Below the pieces are notes generated by a model that was not told the DNA's origin, did not search any database, and saw nothing but the letters and a program-made list of their open reading frames with translations. A stretch of DNA of 64,000 nucleotides from Sipunculus nudus (lineage: Eukaryota > Annelida > Sipuncula > Golfingiida > Sipunculidae): positions 44,668,659 to 44,732,658 of the forward strand of contig CM049313.1 in the NCBI GenBank assembly GCA_026874595.1, written 5' to 3'. Shown here piece after piece: positions 13,401 through 26,100 of this stretch (positions are counted from its first letter, which is position 1; each line of letters begins with the position of its first letter). The position numbers and the translations under genes were made by a program.

Positions 13401-16400
13401 ATTGCCTTTGAAGCCATGACACATGTATGATGCAGTGCAAATATCGGCAGCAAATGTAACTGAACAACTCTGTTAATTTTTCAAAAGTTATAACTTATAC
13501 ATGTATTTGATATATGAAAATATTGTATATTTACCTAAGTAACTTTAAAGGAATATAAAATCATATCTGAATTGATTAACTTTGGATAAAACAAAGCTTT
13601 TTCTTCTTAGTTGTATGCTGAGTTCAGGGAAATATTTTCCTTAACCAGTCATAAAAAAGGTGTTTGCAGGAACCCAGCATTGCATCTCCAACTAGAAAGC
13701 AGGCTGTGGCTACGCAGCCTGCAACTATGTCACACCATGAAACATGTAAAACAGCTGTCTAGAGATGTCACAGTCATGAAAGTGTCATCAAATAATTTTT
13801 TCAAGAAAAGTGTTTATTTTTCTTAAATATTTAAGATTATTGTTATGAATGTTATCTTTACAGGTCTTTATATTAATAAAATTTTTTATAACTCCACAAA
13901 TAACATTTTGAACAACTGTGATAATGCTGTTACATGTTTGTGAAGCAAGCTAGGTCAGATGTCCTGATCTTTCTCTAACATGTTGGGTTCTTAAATTCAT
14001 TGAAATCTCAGTATAACGTGCAAAAATATCTACATAATTATAAACCCAGGAATAGTTCAGAAACAAAGTTTGTGTGTAGACAGATTGTTTATAAACTTTG
14101 CATGGTATGTATCATATCACTGTCAGTGCACTTGATTACATATCTTGCTCATAGAACTGAGTGACCTGAATTTGGGAGGGGACAGTGGCACCAGTCAGTA
14201 ATCAATAAACAAATGAATATGTTCATGTATTATGTTGATACCTTTAATGACAGTACAGATAAATTTACAGGTGAGTAAGCAACCTGTAAGATCCTTACTT
14301 AGTAAAGGCTGAGACAGGTATTTTAGAGAGGTGGAGGTGTACTGGGCACCGTTGGCCCTCGTCAAGGGTTGAAATGATACGGGGATCAAACGTAATCTTA
14401 TGAATAAAGTGTGGTGTGTGGATATGTTGGTATGTGTGGCTATAAAACCTCCAAAGCTGGTCTGGAATGCTATTTACGCATATCTTGTATTGATCTCTGT
14501 TGTATGTTGGCTTAGGGACCTGAAGGTATTACAGGTAGACATTTTATAAACTGTTTCAAACATGTTCTAGTATTTAGTTTCCAACAGCTCAATAAATTAT
14601 TGTTGTTTGGGGCACTTTTAATAGTAAAATACCACATGCAGTAAGATAGATTATTGTGTTCTAATGCATGTATGCTGCCAGTGGAGTAGATTTGTTTTTA
14701 TTTTGTTTTGTTGATCATGCATGTTGATGTGACCATTGTTTATATATATTTGTGAGCAGAATGTCCAAACCACAATGCAAGGACCTTGACATTGCATTCA
14801 TCAACTAAATTGCTGGTGTCAGTGGTGTACAAACTGTGCATTCTACCCATGGTTCTATGAGATTTATTAATGACAAAAATTAACTGCGCTTTCATGTCTA
14901 AGACTTATGATGCCATTTTGGTTAAAACAGTGAATGGAAACAACTTCCTTGAATATCTGAATGAAAAACTATGATTTTTATGATGAATTATGTTCACAAT
15001 ATGAACATTTTTAGCTAATTAAAGCTTACCTTTGAACCCTCACATTCTTTCAAAATGAAAGCTTATAGCTTATATAAAATACATCTATTGGGAATTATTG
15101 ATTTCTTGTACATCACTTTCATGGTGTAATTTTGGTTGAATATGTTTGCTTAATTTTAAAGATATAGTCACAGAAAACCTACCTAAGCCTATTAAACTGC
15201 CTGACTTTTTTAGGGAGTAAGGGTCTCTTGTTCTGAATTATAAATTGAATAAAAAACTTTCAAGTTGAATAAAATTAAAATTTCCAACACATTGAATTAT
15301 ATTAGAATGGCACTTTCATGAAAATCTGTGAAAATTTTAGGATTGAATTGGATTTTAAAAGTCTGAATTATCCCCAGTTCTGTCTTGTTGACCTGCTGTA
15401 TTATAACATTATCATGATTAATTTCAGGAAGTGTGCATGGTATTATTAGATATTACAATTTGCCCTTATGTACACAATGATATAAATGTCAAGTGCATGT
15501 GGTCTTGAATAGTGAGTTCTTGTTGTTCATACTGGCCAGAACATGATTCATGACTTAATGTACAAGTGAAACAAACCTTATATACATTTGCTTCTCTGTG
15601 TGCAAGTCATTAATACAGTATGTACCTTGAACAGTTGAAAGTGAATAATAGTACCATGTTTTCTTTGTTAGTTGTCCGTTTGTTACTTTTCTTTCCGCAA
15701 ACCATTGTTGATACCATCAGAAACATCTGGAAATTTTATAACTATTATATGTTTCTTATTTTATAAACTTTCCATTTCTGCTGGTTCTTGTTCCCTTTCT
15801 GATCACCCTCTTCTCAGACAGTGTTCCTCGTCTCGCCTGTGCATGCACATGTATAAGCATCTATATATATAGATATACTATATGATTGACATTCCTTCCT
15901 ATGTTTTAAAATGTTCCATAGTGCTATAGTTTGAGAGTGTCATCATACTTTCATTCTTGTTTTCAAAGTTTGCATTCATCCACAAAACAGTATTTACTTT
16001 TCACTTTGTTGTTTGGCTATTCTTACCACTGAGAATCTAAGTAAAGTATAAATGGGTTTAAATTAAAATTTTATCCTTTGTACCACATAACAGGTTTTAA
16101 TGAAATTTGCAAAGAGGATGGGTTGAACTTATGTACACAATGATATTAATGTCAAGTGCATGTGGTTTTGAATTGTGAGTTCTTGTTGGGATGATAAGGG
16201 TGGGATGATTATTCATTTAGATGATTATGTGTTAGTAAAATTTTGTTCAGATTCTTTGTGTAATATATAGGCCCCTCATCATACCTTCTAATCTTTTCAT
16301 AAGGTTATGTACACTTGATAAAAGGGTACCGTAAACAGCTAGATGCAGGCAAGATTCAGTGAACAATTTGTATCTATTGTGTGCTGAATATAATTATAGT

Positions 16401-16554
16401 GTTGAAGGATTAGGTTTTGGCACAATCAGACTTGGTTTTTATAGCAATTAGCCCTGCTATATTGCTCTGTCTTTATGCTCTGTTTTCAGTCATCTTTAGT
16501 CTTTTATTGATTGTTTCCGCTATTTGTCTGATGAGGAAAATAACAAGGTGTGTT
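10453..16554. other. Intergenic or first-intron sequence
   Basis: AT-rich with no exon I can support. A 63-bp segment at 15466-15528 recurs at 16132-16194 with few changes (starts TATGTACACAATGATA). A C-run lies at about 13029-13042. Confidence 0.4.
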
Positions 16555-17200
16555 CTCTAGCTGGTAAAATAACTCATCCAGATCTGGCCTTATAAAAATT
16601 TAATGGAATTAAATCTGGGCCCCGATATGTATTCACATAAACCTTATTACAGAGAAAGGAAAATTTGTTGTTTAAAGGGACGTAATCAGGAGCAATATTT
16701 TGCCATCTCTTCCACACTAACAGTTCAGTTTGCTTTATACAAAAGTTTACCAGCAAAAACCTCGCAGCACACGGTCCCAGTACTTCGCATACAGCGGTTA
16801 AGCACCTTGTTATGGCTCTGAGTTTTGGTAAACACAGTCTACGTGTGTTTGTTTACCAAAACAACCCCGCTTGACCGGAGGTCAGAATGTGAGCCCCAAC
16901 ACGTGATGTTTCAGCCAGCAGGAACATAAATTTCATTTTTTGGGCCAAGAAGTCAGGGGATCTCCAGATTGACACGTGTTGTTGTCCGGCGATGCGTGAG
17001 CTGTGTTTTTGTTTACACCTGTGATCGCGCCCGGTCAACTGTTTTTAACACTCGTTTAGCGGAGTAAGCAAACTCTTACAGGACAATAGTTTGGCAGGTA
17101 CCAATTCATTTTAAAGGGAAGGGGCTATTTTTCATGTTAATTCAACATGCTTTATAGGTGATTGGGCCCCTTTAATCTAAAGCAGATCTGTTGTGGCCTT
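16555..17200. other. CpG-richer segment with a 13-bp perfect inverted repeat
   Basis: GTTTTGGTAAACA at 16822-16834 is matched exactly by TGTTTACCAAAAC at 16850-16862 across a 15-nt loop. Both arms contain the GTAAACA/TGTTTAC word typical of forkhead sites. The surrounding 16780-17060 is richer in CpG than its neighbours. It could be a regulatory element or an unrecognised MITE. Confidence 0.35.
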
Positions 17201-17860
17201 TAAGTTATCAGGATGGGACAATATGTTAATAAATATACTATCTCAATACTTAACTGTAGTGGTATATCAGAAACATACATCAGCAGTAGTGTTTGTTATT
17301 ACCCCGTAACTGTTAAAAATCAGATGAATACTTGTGTCACTGAGGTTAAAGGGGACATACTTGTGTTGTGGATGAAGTGCTCTTTTACCAAAAGAGCTCC
17401 CATTCCTATCGAGACCAAGTCGATCAGCAAACCAGCCATCACTACAATGTCAAGTGACATTAAAAAGCCTGATGGATTAATAGTCAGCAAGCTATGATTA
17501 AGTTACTACTGGAGTATGTGAACAGTGAACCATTGATCCCAAGTGGTGCAGTGTTGTAACTTGGTTATTCTGTGTGCCAGTAGTCACACTACTGTTCAGC
17601 AGGAAATTTTTTGCCCCTTGAGTGAGACTTGTAGGTGAACTAGGTTTCACTTCAGGGGAATATACCGGTGCTATCAAAGTGAAGGTTACTTTTTGGCTGT
17701 TACGGACACAAAATAGCAACTTTACACTTCTGTAACAGGTATGTATATAAGAATGTCTCCCAACTTGATGCTGAAAATATTGCTTCTCTGCCTCTCTCAT
17801 GCTGAATTTGACTTTATATGAGTAATTATGAGAAATATCTTCAAAAGCAAGTTAATTTTG
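17201..17860. other. Non-coding, no gene seen
   Basis: Two open frames of about 100 codons occur here, one on each strand, but they have no homology I can recognise and no splice support. Confidence 0.4.
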
Positions 17861-17869
17861 CTTTTACAT

Positions 17870-19320
17870 ATTTTCATACGCCCGTCATACGCACCGTCAG
17901 TCCGTAAGTCTTGCTGTCTGTCCGTTAACTTTTAGTGTTGCCAAGATAACTTACCTGGCCTGTGATGGATTTTCACAAAACTCACCATAACTACTAACCA
18001 ACAGATTATCTCACCCTCGTTTGATTATGGGCAAAATCCACACATATTTGATAAGATCACAGGTAGTGGTTGGAGTCGGTTCCTTTTTCATAATCGATCA
18101 TTGGTTTGAGCAAATCGATTGATGATCGATTATTAATCGGTTCAGACAAATATATGCAATTATCAAAGAAATATGAAATTATCTGTGAAACTATACCTGC
18201 GTTTCCCCGGCAGGTATTCTCCTCTCCGACACGAATGTACCGATCCTTCCATGTATATAGACACAATCAGACTAATTTTAAGGATCAAAATAAACGATTG
18301 GCAACGTCGGGTAATATCTTTCATCATGGGAATTAAGAGCATCTAAGAATATTAGGGCCTTTAGAGGGGCTGTTTTTCTAGCACATAAAGTAAGATTTTT
18401 CGGGCCCAGGTGCGCTTGGGGCAGATCTACAAATAAAATTGCAAGCTAGTTAAAAAAAAATCCAGCAAAAATCAAAATACTTGACCGGCCAGTCTAGCTC
18501 AAACAAAGAATTTTTAAGGACGGCCTAAACAGCGGCACCTGGCATCGATTATTTCTAAGAGAATCTCGCAAAATTGGCATAGACCTGGAGACTTTTGTGG
18601 TATTTAAACGCCATCCCGCCCATATTTTGCAATGTACATCTCGTAAGAAAACTCCCCGGTAATTCTGTAGCTCCCTGCGAGTTCACAGATAATAAGTTTA
18701 ATAAGTCCTCCGTTCTCGCATCTACCGTGACATACTCAGTTACATACGGAAATTTTTTGGAAACACAGACTCATTATATGAAGGACAAAATGTGTTAAAA
18801 AATGGAAGAATAATATTTGCCTATAACATAAAGGCATTCTGGAAAGAAAACAATCATTATTATAATGTAATCAATAGTTGCCTTTGGTAATCGAGCGCTT
18901 GAAAGTGACAGCAAACCGACTGACTTTCGATAAAACTCGATGATCGGCCCACCACTAGTCACAGGTCACTAGGCTACTTTTTGGTGTTGTTGCAATAACT
19001 TAAAAGAAAATATGAAGGATTTTAATAAAACTCATCAGAAATGTCAATCAGGTAAATATCTCACATAACCTTGATTTTCTAGCAAAACACACACATATTT
19101 AATGAGGTCAGAGGTCACCACACTTTGGGGGCACAATGATTACATAACGAAAATCTTGTTGATTTTCATGAAACTCATTATACATATTTACCAAAAGAGT
19201 TTCTCACCTCGATTAATTTCCTATGCAGATTTCCCACATATTGAATGAGGTCAGAGGTCACCAGACATAAGCCAGGTGAATTACTGTGATGCACGTTTGC
19301 AGTGCTCTTGTTTACAGTAG
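17870..19320. mobile_element. Tandem-core dispersed repeat (about 145 bp x3), interrupted by a hAT-like insertion
   Basis: Three related units contain GATTTTCACAAAACTCA or variants (17968, 19018, 19160), each ending in GAGGTCAGAGGTCAC or a variant. Removing the hAT-like insertion at 18064-18957 restores even spacing. The head contains a CGTCAGTCCGTAAGTC-type stretch. The tandem core recalls pearl-type non-autonomous elements of bivalves; the ends are not defined. Confidence 0.6.
18064..18957. mobile_element. Non-autonomous hAT-like element, 894 bp
   Basis: The ends are TAGTGGTTGG on the left and CCCACCACTA on the right, forming short imperfect terminal inverted repeats. The flanks ATCACAGG (18056-18063) and GTCACAGG (18958-18965) match in 7 of 8 bases, consistent with the 8-bp target duplication of hAT elements. 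The left interior is rich in ATCGAT words. No transposase frame is present. Confidence 0.75.
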
Positions 19321-21002
19321 AAACATCATGTATTTAGGTTTCCTTCAAAGAAATTATCAATGAAATTGGGAGCTATGGTTACCTTCATGACTTAGTCAAA
19401 TAGCATCAGATATTTAAAACAGTAAATATATAAATATATATTTTACTTAGACCTACTGTTAGATTTTCTATTGTAATAATTTCAAATGTCATTGGAAGGA
19501 TGTTGTTCATTCAAATACCATTATGTCACAAAATATGGGCCATGTTTAGGCCAATGAACTATTGATAATATCCAGTAGCAAATATTAGTGATATGTGAGG
19601 TGAAATAATTGAATTCATCATTTAATTTATATTAAAATCCCTCTCATTTTCTAAAAATAGTGATACATTGCATAAACACATTTTTCATATATTTATGAAA
19701 AAGCAGTATTAGGATGAACTAGATAGCTTAGATTCAGTCATTGCACTGGATTGCAACTTTAAATTATGCTATAACAATACACAGATGCACTAGTACATAA
19801 CAATAAAATTTAAAGTCAGATGTAACAGTATCATCAGTTGTCCCTTTATCTATTCGTTGACAGTATTTTATGAACTGATGTAAATGATGTCCAGCATTTA
19901 ATAATATTACTGGTAAGTCTGTTTGTGCCATTCAGACCTGCCAGGTCATCAGTTATTATGTTTTTCACAGAAATTATGTAAAATAAACATAATTCCATGC
20001 CTTGATAGACTATGTCCAGAACTCCTGTGTTTCGAGAACCATATGAATTAGATATATAGATCCATATTTTGCTACCAGGTGAGTTCCTTTCCTAGAACCT
20101 GTGTTGCATTATTTATGCTAGAAAACCATATCATATTAGGCAGTGGTTCGTGAAGTCCTAACAGCTATACCAGCTGTGCCAGTCTAGTGCCATATAAATA
20201 CCCTAGTAAGGTGAAATGTCATTGAACAGAAATGAATTTGCCACCATCTGATTGGCCAATGACCACATGACAGAAACAACAGAAGGGACTGTATAAGGTG
20301 GCCTATTCATAATTCCTGAAGAGTTCTGGTAAAGACATAATGAATATTAATTAATTTGTCATGACAAACTTTAGTTAAATTATTACAAAGTAATAATTGC
20401 TTGTATTTATTTACAGAATATACATATAGTATAACTATTAGTTAGGACTGTTGTGTACTATATAATAGAAAGTTCCTGTACCTGTAGACAGTTACAAGTA
20501 ACAATCTTTAGGTGCGGATATGATAATGTTCAGGTATCAGTGAGTGGATATAAATGTCAGTATTATTATCAGACATGAAGACTGCACCTCATTAACGCTA
20601 TCAGTAATGATTGTTTACCTGAGGTGTGATGAGAATTCCAGGATGTTTACAGGTTGTGTGTGTCACGAGGACTAGGTCACCCAGTGTAAATACTGTAATT
20701 AATGATTATCAGTGTGGAGGGCAATTTGTCACAGGTGTGGTTACATAATAGATTATCACAGGTACACACATGGCCTTAATTTACATATCAGGTGTTATAT
20801 AGATACAGAACTTACCAGTTTGATACTTTGTATTTTGTTGTTGACGGAAGCAGTAGCAGTTGTTTAATAGGATCATTAGAAGGTAACCTTGATGGATAGT
20901 AATTGTGTACATATAGTATACTTATGATTGAGGTATTATTAGTACAATGATGATGATTATATATTGGTAGCATTTCTGATGATGATATATGTTTAATGAC
21001 AC
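19321..21002. other. Non-coding, no gene seen
   Basis: AT-rich intergenic or intronic sequence with no recognisable feature. Confidence 0.4.
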
Positions 21003-21166
21003 CTGGGGTGTGTTGCAATAAGGTGACTTAAGTCATGTAGGTGACTTAAGCCCAGGGGCATCTGAGTGTCACCATGGTAACCATTATGACGTCACAATTG
21101 TAATCATGGTATTTAGGCCCCCAACTGGGCTTAAGTCCAGTAAAATGTTATTGAAACAGGCCCCTG
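21003..21166. mobile_element. 164-bp MITE
   Basis: Left end CTGGGGTGTGTTGCAATAAG and right end (reverse complement) CAGGGGCCTGTTTCAATAAC form a degenerate inverted repeat. Each is followed inward by an ACTTAAG word. The interior is palindromic-leaning, with CCATGGTAACC. No coding capacity. Confidence 0.65.
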
Positions 21167-21294
21167 ATTATTATTACTTGTATATGATGATTTTAGAGTG
21201 CATCCTGTGACTGATGTTAATTATGTATGGTGGTCATAATGACATTACGATTATAAATGTGCTATTGATAATCCACATTGGTCTGTGGAAACAT

Positions 21295-21590
21295 AGGATT
21301 TTTGTTTATCCCATAACTTTTGAAGCACAGTTTGTTTTTCTTCAAATTTGATACACAAATTGTTTCCACCAAGATCTCAGACATGTTCAAAGACTGATGA
21401 CCTTGAGCTAGGTCTTCAAGGTCAAATCTGCGAATATTTAGGATTTTTGTAAACCCATAATTTTTTAATTACTGCTTCTGCTTCCTTCAATTTTGACCCC
21501 AAAAATATATTTCCACCAATATCTTTTTCTCATGTCTAGTGATCTTGACCTTGTTTTTAAGGTCATATCTGAAGAAACCCTAGTGGCTTT
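21295..21590. repeat. 145-bp tandem duplication
   Basis: AGGATTTTTGTTTAT at 21295 recurs as AGGATTTTTGTAAAC at 21440, and the following sequence aligns through the AAGGTCAAATCTG / AAGGTCATATCTG region. It is probably the remnant of a tandem-core element. Confidence 0.6.
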
Positions 21591-21841
21591 TCAAGTGTCA
21601 GTATATGTACTTCTGAAGATGGGGGCCTATTTTTGAAGGAAAATGTCTAAATTGTGTGGGGTTACTATGGCATCTCCCATGCCAAGAACTTTCTGGTAAT
21701 GTACATAGTGTTTATTATGACAAAATAATCATTGTTATTTGTGCTATTGATAATCTACAATGGTTTATGTTTGAGGGTTGTACTTGGATTGTTTCAGTTA
21801 ACAATAACAGTATACATTTATGATATTTATTGTCATCATAA

Positions 21842-22738
21842 TATCCACCAAAACAAAATTTTGCTGATACTATGTGTTCATGCGGGTTCCCCGGCTACCC
21901 CTGCTGCATTTTTTTCTAGAGAACTCCTCTGAGACCATTAGACAGATCTTTCCAAACCCAGCATACTTAATGGGTCACATATGAACTGGTGTGCAACAAA
22001 GACTGGTGGTTCCACCTTCAATCATTCCCACATGGCCACATGACAAACAGGCCAAAAAGATGTCCCCAGTTAAAGATGAGAGCACAGATGATAGGTTCAG
22101 CTTATACGAGAAAACATGTTAGATGTTAGGGGACAGGTCACAAGATAGGGCTCAGGTTGTGATCTTCATTTTTTCATCATTGACATGAGATATTGTATTT
22201 ACATATATATCAATATGGGCTGCACATTTTAATGTAAATATCAGTTTATCACATAAAAGCTATAAATGTTTTATTATTATTAGCAATTTATATAGTTTGG
22301 CTAATACAAGCTTCTTATATATGTCATATACAGAACCTTAGGTTACAAGTACACAGTTGGCCACAGAGTTTGATACCTTGTAGCCTCACTAGTGGAAACT
22401 TCAGTTTTAATATATAAAATTGAGCCAATAGCATTTTACTCAGTTTTGCTTATTTCAGGTAGGTCCTGGTGCTGCAATAGTCCCTCGCAAATAAATGTTA
22501 AATTTCTCATGGTTTCATTACATTGACAGTATTTAATCAACACAGCTTGGGCCACCTACAATCCAGCATCCATCTAAAGATTTGTTTTTTTGTGAAAATT
22601 GCACATAAATGAGGAGTTTTTTGATGCCGTAAATTTTGGAGTCATGTCAAGTCAGGAACATTCAATGCCTCACTTTACCCTTGCCTCTGTGATTTGGTGG
22701 ATACATGTAGGCTCTTGTCGTCTGCCCGTTTTCTAGTT
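21842..22738 (+). mobile_element. HINE/pearl-like element, copy 1 (diverged)
   Basis: The 5' end TATCCACCAAAACA folds with TTTTGCTGATA. The 3' end has GGTGGATA, then a 6-bp stem (GTAGGC with GTCTGC, two wobble pairs) and the terminus CCCGTTTTCTAGTT. The same arrangement occurs at 48649-49724. Subterminal inverted repeats plus a 3' stem-loop and a CTAG-T end are hallmarks of Helentron-associated non-autonomous elements. The interior (22073-22539) is shared with 27381-27854 rather than with copy 2. Confidence 0.65.
22073..22539. repeat. Dispersed repeat, copy A (inside the HINE)
   Basis: It starts AAGATGAGAGCACAGATGAT and ends GACAGTATTTAATCA. It aligns along its whole length with 27381-27854 in the same orientation at high similarity. 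Confidence 0.85.
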
Positions 22739-23046
22739 ATGATTATCATTAACTTTGTTGAACCACTTAAAGTAAGGGTATTATTAAGACTCAGGTCTGT
22801 TTAGGTGTGTGTTTGTGTCAAGAAGATTTTACAGATTCTAAATTAACTTGACCGATGGAGTACTATCTTCAGGTCATAATAGTAGATATTTGAGTGGATC
22901 CACTCAAGGCATTATATGCAAATTTTCATCATATTTAACCACATCCTCCTCATCATTACTGCTTGTTGTTGTTGTTTCTGTTAGCAGCAGTAGTTTTAGT
23001 AGTATTTCTAAAAAAAATTAATAGTCATTATGTTTTTCTTTAACAG

Positions 23047-23141
23047 AGGATGTAGAGGTATGACCAGTTGAACGACAGAAGAAGCTAGCCCCACAATGGA
23101 CAGTGGTCAGCCTGGGTCCGGGGCTCTCAGCCCTCGTTCTG
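23047..23141 (+). CDS. Exon with start codon (5' UTR 23047-23095, coding 23096-23141)
   Basis: The acceptor TTCTTTAACAG ends at 23046 and the donor GTGAGT starts at 23142. The first ATG after an in-frame-free 49-nt leader reads M-D-S-G-Q-P-G-S-G-A-L-S-P-R-S and leaves phase 1, which joins exactly to the next exon to form GGA. The context CCACAATGG is a good Kozak-like match with A at -3 and G at +4. The peptide is Gly/Ser/Pro-rich with no recognisable signal sequence. Confidence 0.8.
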
Positions 23142-26100
23142 GTGAGTTATGTCAGACCATGTACAGTAATTTTCTCCTTACAGTTACTAGTATCTCTTTA
23201 TTATGGCACCTTTACTTAGGACATTTTATGGTCCCATAAGTAGTAGACTAAGTCCTGTAATCTGTCTAATTAATGAGGGCCTCTATATTATGGGCAAAAC
23301 TAATGCCTCATCAAGTGTCCATAATATGGAGAGTCTTCTGTATTATCTAGGCAGTCAGCTTATGATGATGATTGGTGCTCTGTGTATCTGTTATTATGTA
23401 GAATCTCAGCTCTGATCTTCATAAGTTTCAATGTATACACTTTGTGTGATATGCTGCTAATAAATGAAACTAATAAGAGGGCTTTTAAAATATATTTGAT
23501 ATTCCATATCTTAGTAATTTGTACAACTGGCACAATTAAGGAGTTAACCAATGCATATAAAAATCATTCAGTGCAGATGGACCTTTGCTGCTATCAGAGG
23601 CTCTGACAGGAGATGAAACCATAAATTTCAGCTTTTAGTTTACATTTATCTGCATTAGTAACATTTGTAGTGTTGGAAGGTATTAGGAGGCAAATCAAAT
23701 GCCCTCACTTCTGCTTCAGCTTAAATTTACATATTAATAAAAACATTTTCAATCTGTTTTTAAAATCACTTAAGTTTTTCATACTTGGCACTCAAATGCA
23801 TTTTATTGATGTTTAATTACAATAGGCAGATAATCAATATGAATAATTTTACTTTGTGCTCAATGGTCTGTGTTTGTTTCTTCAGAGAGGATGTCTTAAT
23901 GTCTACCATAATGAATAACATTGTAAAGACCAATGGACTTCTTGAAAGACAACTTTTACCACTGACAAAATTTAATATATCCTAATCTACCTAGTAATTT
24001 CTAAAACTGTTGACAGTCCAGATGGTTGTTCCTGCTGGGCCTCATCACCTACGTGTCCCTCTAAATATGTGTACCACTTGTGCGTCCCACCATTTGTGTC
24101 CCACCAATTGTGTGTCCCAGCACTTGTGTCTCCCATCACGTATGTCCCATCACTTGTTTGTTCCACCACATGTGTGTCCCACCACTTGTGTGTCCCACTA
24201 CTTGTGTCTCACCACTTGTGTGTCCTAGCACTTGTGTCTCCCATCACATGTGTGTCCCACCAATTGTATGTTCTACTACTTGTGTGTCCCACTACTTGTG
24301 TGTCCCACTACTTGTGTCCCAACACTTGTGTGTCCCACCACTTGTGTCTCCCACTACTTGTGTCCCACCACTTGTGTCTCCCATCACTTGTGTGTCCCAC
24401 CACATGTGTGTTCCACCACATGTGTGTCCCACCACTTGTGTGTCCCACTACTTGTTTCCCACCACTTGTGTGTCTGGCCTTTTGTGTCTCCCATCACATG
24501 TGTGTCCCACCACGTGTGTGTCCCACCACTTGTGTGTCCTACTACTTGGTTCCCGCCACTTGTGTGTCCGGCCTGTTGTGTCTCCCGTCACGTGTGTCCC
24601 ACCATTTGTGTGTCCCACTGCTTGTGTCTCACCACCGTGTGTCCTACCACTTGTGTCTCCCCTCACATGTGTGTCCCACCACGTGTGTTCCACCAGATGT
24701 GTGTCCTACCACTTGTGTGTCCCACCACTTGTGTCTCCCATCACATGTGTGTCCCACCACATGTGTGTCCCACCATTTGTGTGTCCCACTACTTGTGTCC
24801 CACCACTTGTGTGTCCCACTACTTGTGTCCCACCACTTGTGTGTCTGGCCTATTGTGTCTCCCATCACATGTGTGTCCCACCACATGTGTGTCCCACCCA
24901 ATGTGTGTCCCACTACTTGTGTCCCGCCACTTGTGTGTCCGGCCTATTGTGTCTCCCATCACATGTGTGTCCCACCATTTGTGTGTCCCACTACTTGTGT
25001 CCCACCACCGTGTGTCCAACCACTTGTGTCTCCCATCACATGTGTGTCCCACCACTTGTGTGTCCCACTACTTGTGTCCTACCACTTGTGTGTCCCACCA
25101 CTTGTGTCTCCCATCACATGTGTGTCCCACCACTTGTGTGTCCCACTACTTGTGTCCTACCACTTGTGTGTCCCACCACTTGTGTCTCCCATCACATGTG
25201 TGTCCAACCACTTGTGTGTCCCACCACTTGTTTGTCCCACTACTTGTGTCCCACCAGTTGTGTGTCCTACCACTTGTGTCTCCCATCACATGTGTGTTCC
25301 ACCATGTGTGTCCCACCACTTGTGTGTCCCACTACTTGTGTCCGACCAATTGTGAGTCCCACCACTTGTGTCTCCCATTAAATGTGTGTCCCACCACTTG
25401 TGTGTTCCACCACATGTATGTCACACCACTTGTGTGTCCCACTACTTGTGTGTCCCACCACTTGTGTGTCTGACCACTTATGTGCCCCACCATTTGTGTG
25501 TCTGTAACCTGAGTATGTTCTGCCAAAGATGAGTTGTGTAGACCTGCTCATTTACTTTTCATAAGCTGAAATTTTCAACATCTTTTAAGAAAATGAAAAT
25601 ATGTTTTTCATGGCTCTAGACAGTTGAGAGATGATCATACTGGGCTATTAGCACGCAAGCTGAAGATTTTAAGTGGCAACCTGGTCAGTGTTGCTGGTGG
25701 GGGACCTTATGGAAGGGGTTGTGTTTACTTATCTTAATTAATCTATATATGTTATTCGTAATCATCTCAGATAGAACCTTAGTAATATAATTAATTAAAG
25801 AAAATAAGGCAGGGATTAGCCATAGTGGACATAAAGCTAGAGGGGAGTTTCTAGGGTAGAATTGGGGGGGGGGGAGTAAACAGCCCCCCTCCCCAAAGTG
25901 GATGTCAGATAATAATCGGGTTGTCCAACTTAATTAAAGTGGATGCTCCGCAGTAATCCTGTGGACAGCTTTCTGTCTGTCCAACCATAAAATACTTGAA
26001 CATGCACTTAATTAGGAACACTTTGAGATATTGCCTGGGACTTGGACTTTTTTTGGTGAGACCAATGGCTGTTAGGTGAAACAGAAAGGGCTGACGGACC

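Noticed and set aside
17213-17800. Two roughly 95-100-codon frames as small genes
   Set aside because: No recognisable family, no codon or splice support, and comparable frames occur by chance in this much AT-rich DNA.
24069-25473. Three overlapping 413-433-codon forward open frames
   Set aside because: They follow from a stop-free ~15-bp minisatellite. All three frames are open at once, and the protein text only echoes the repeat.
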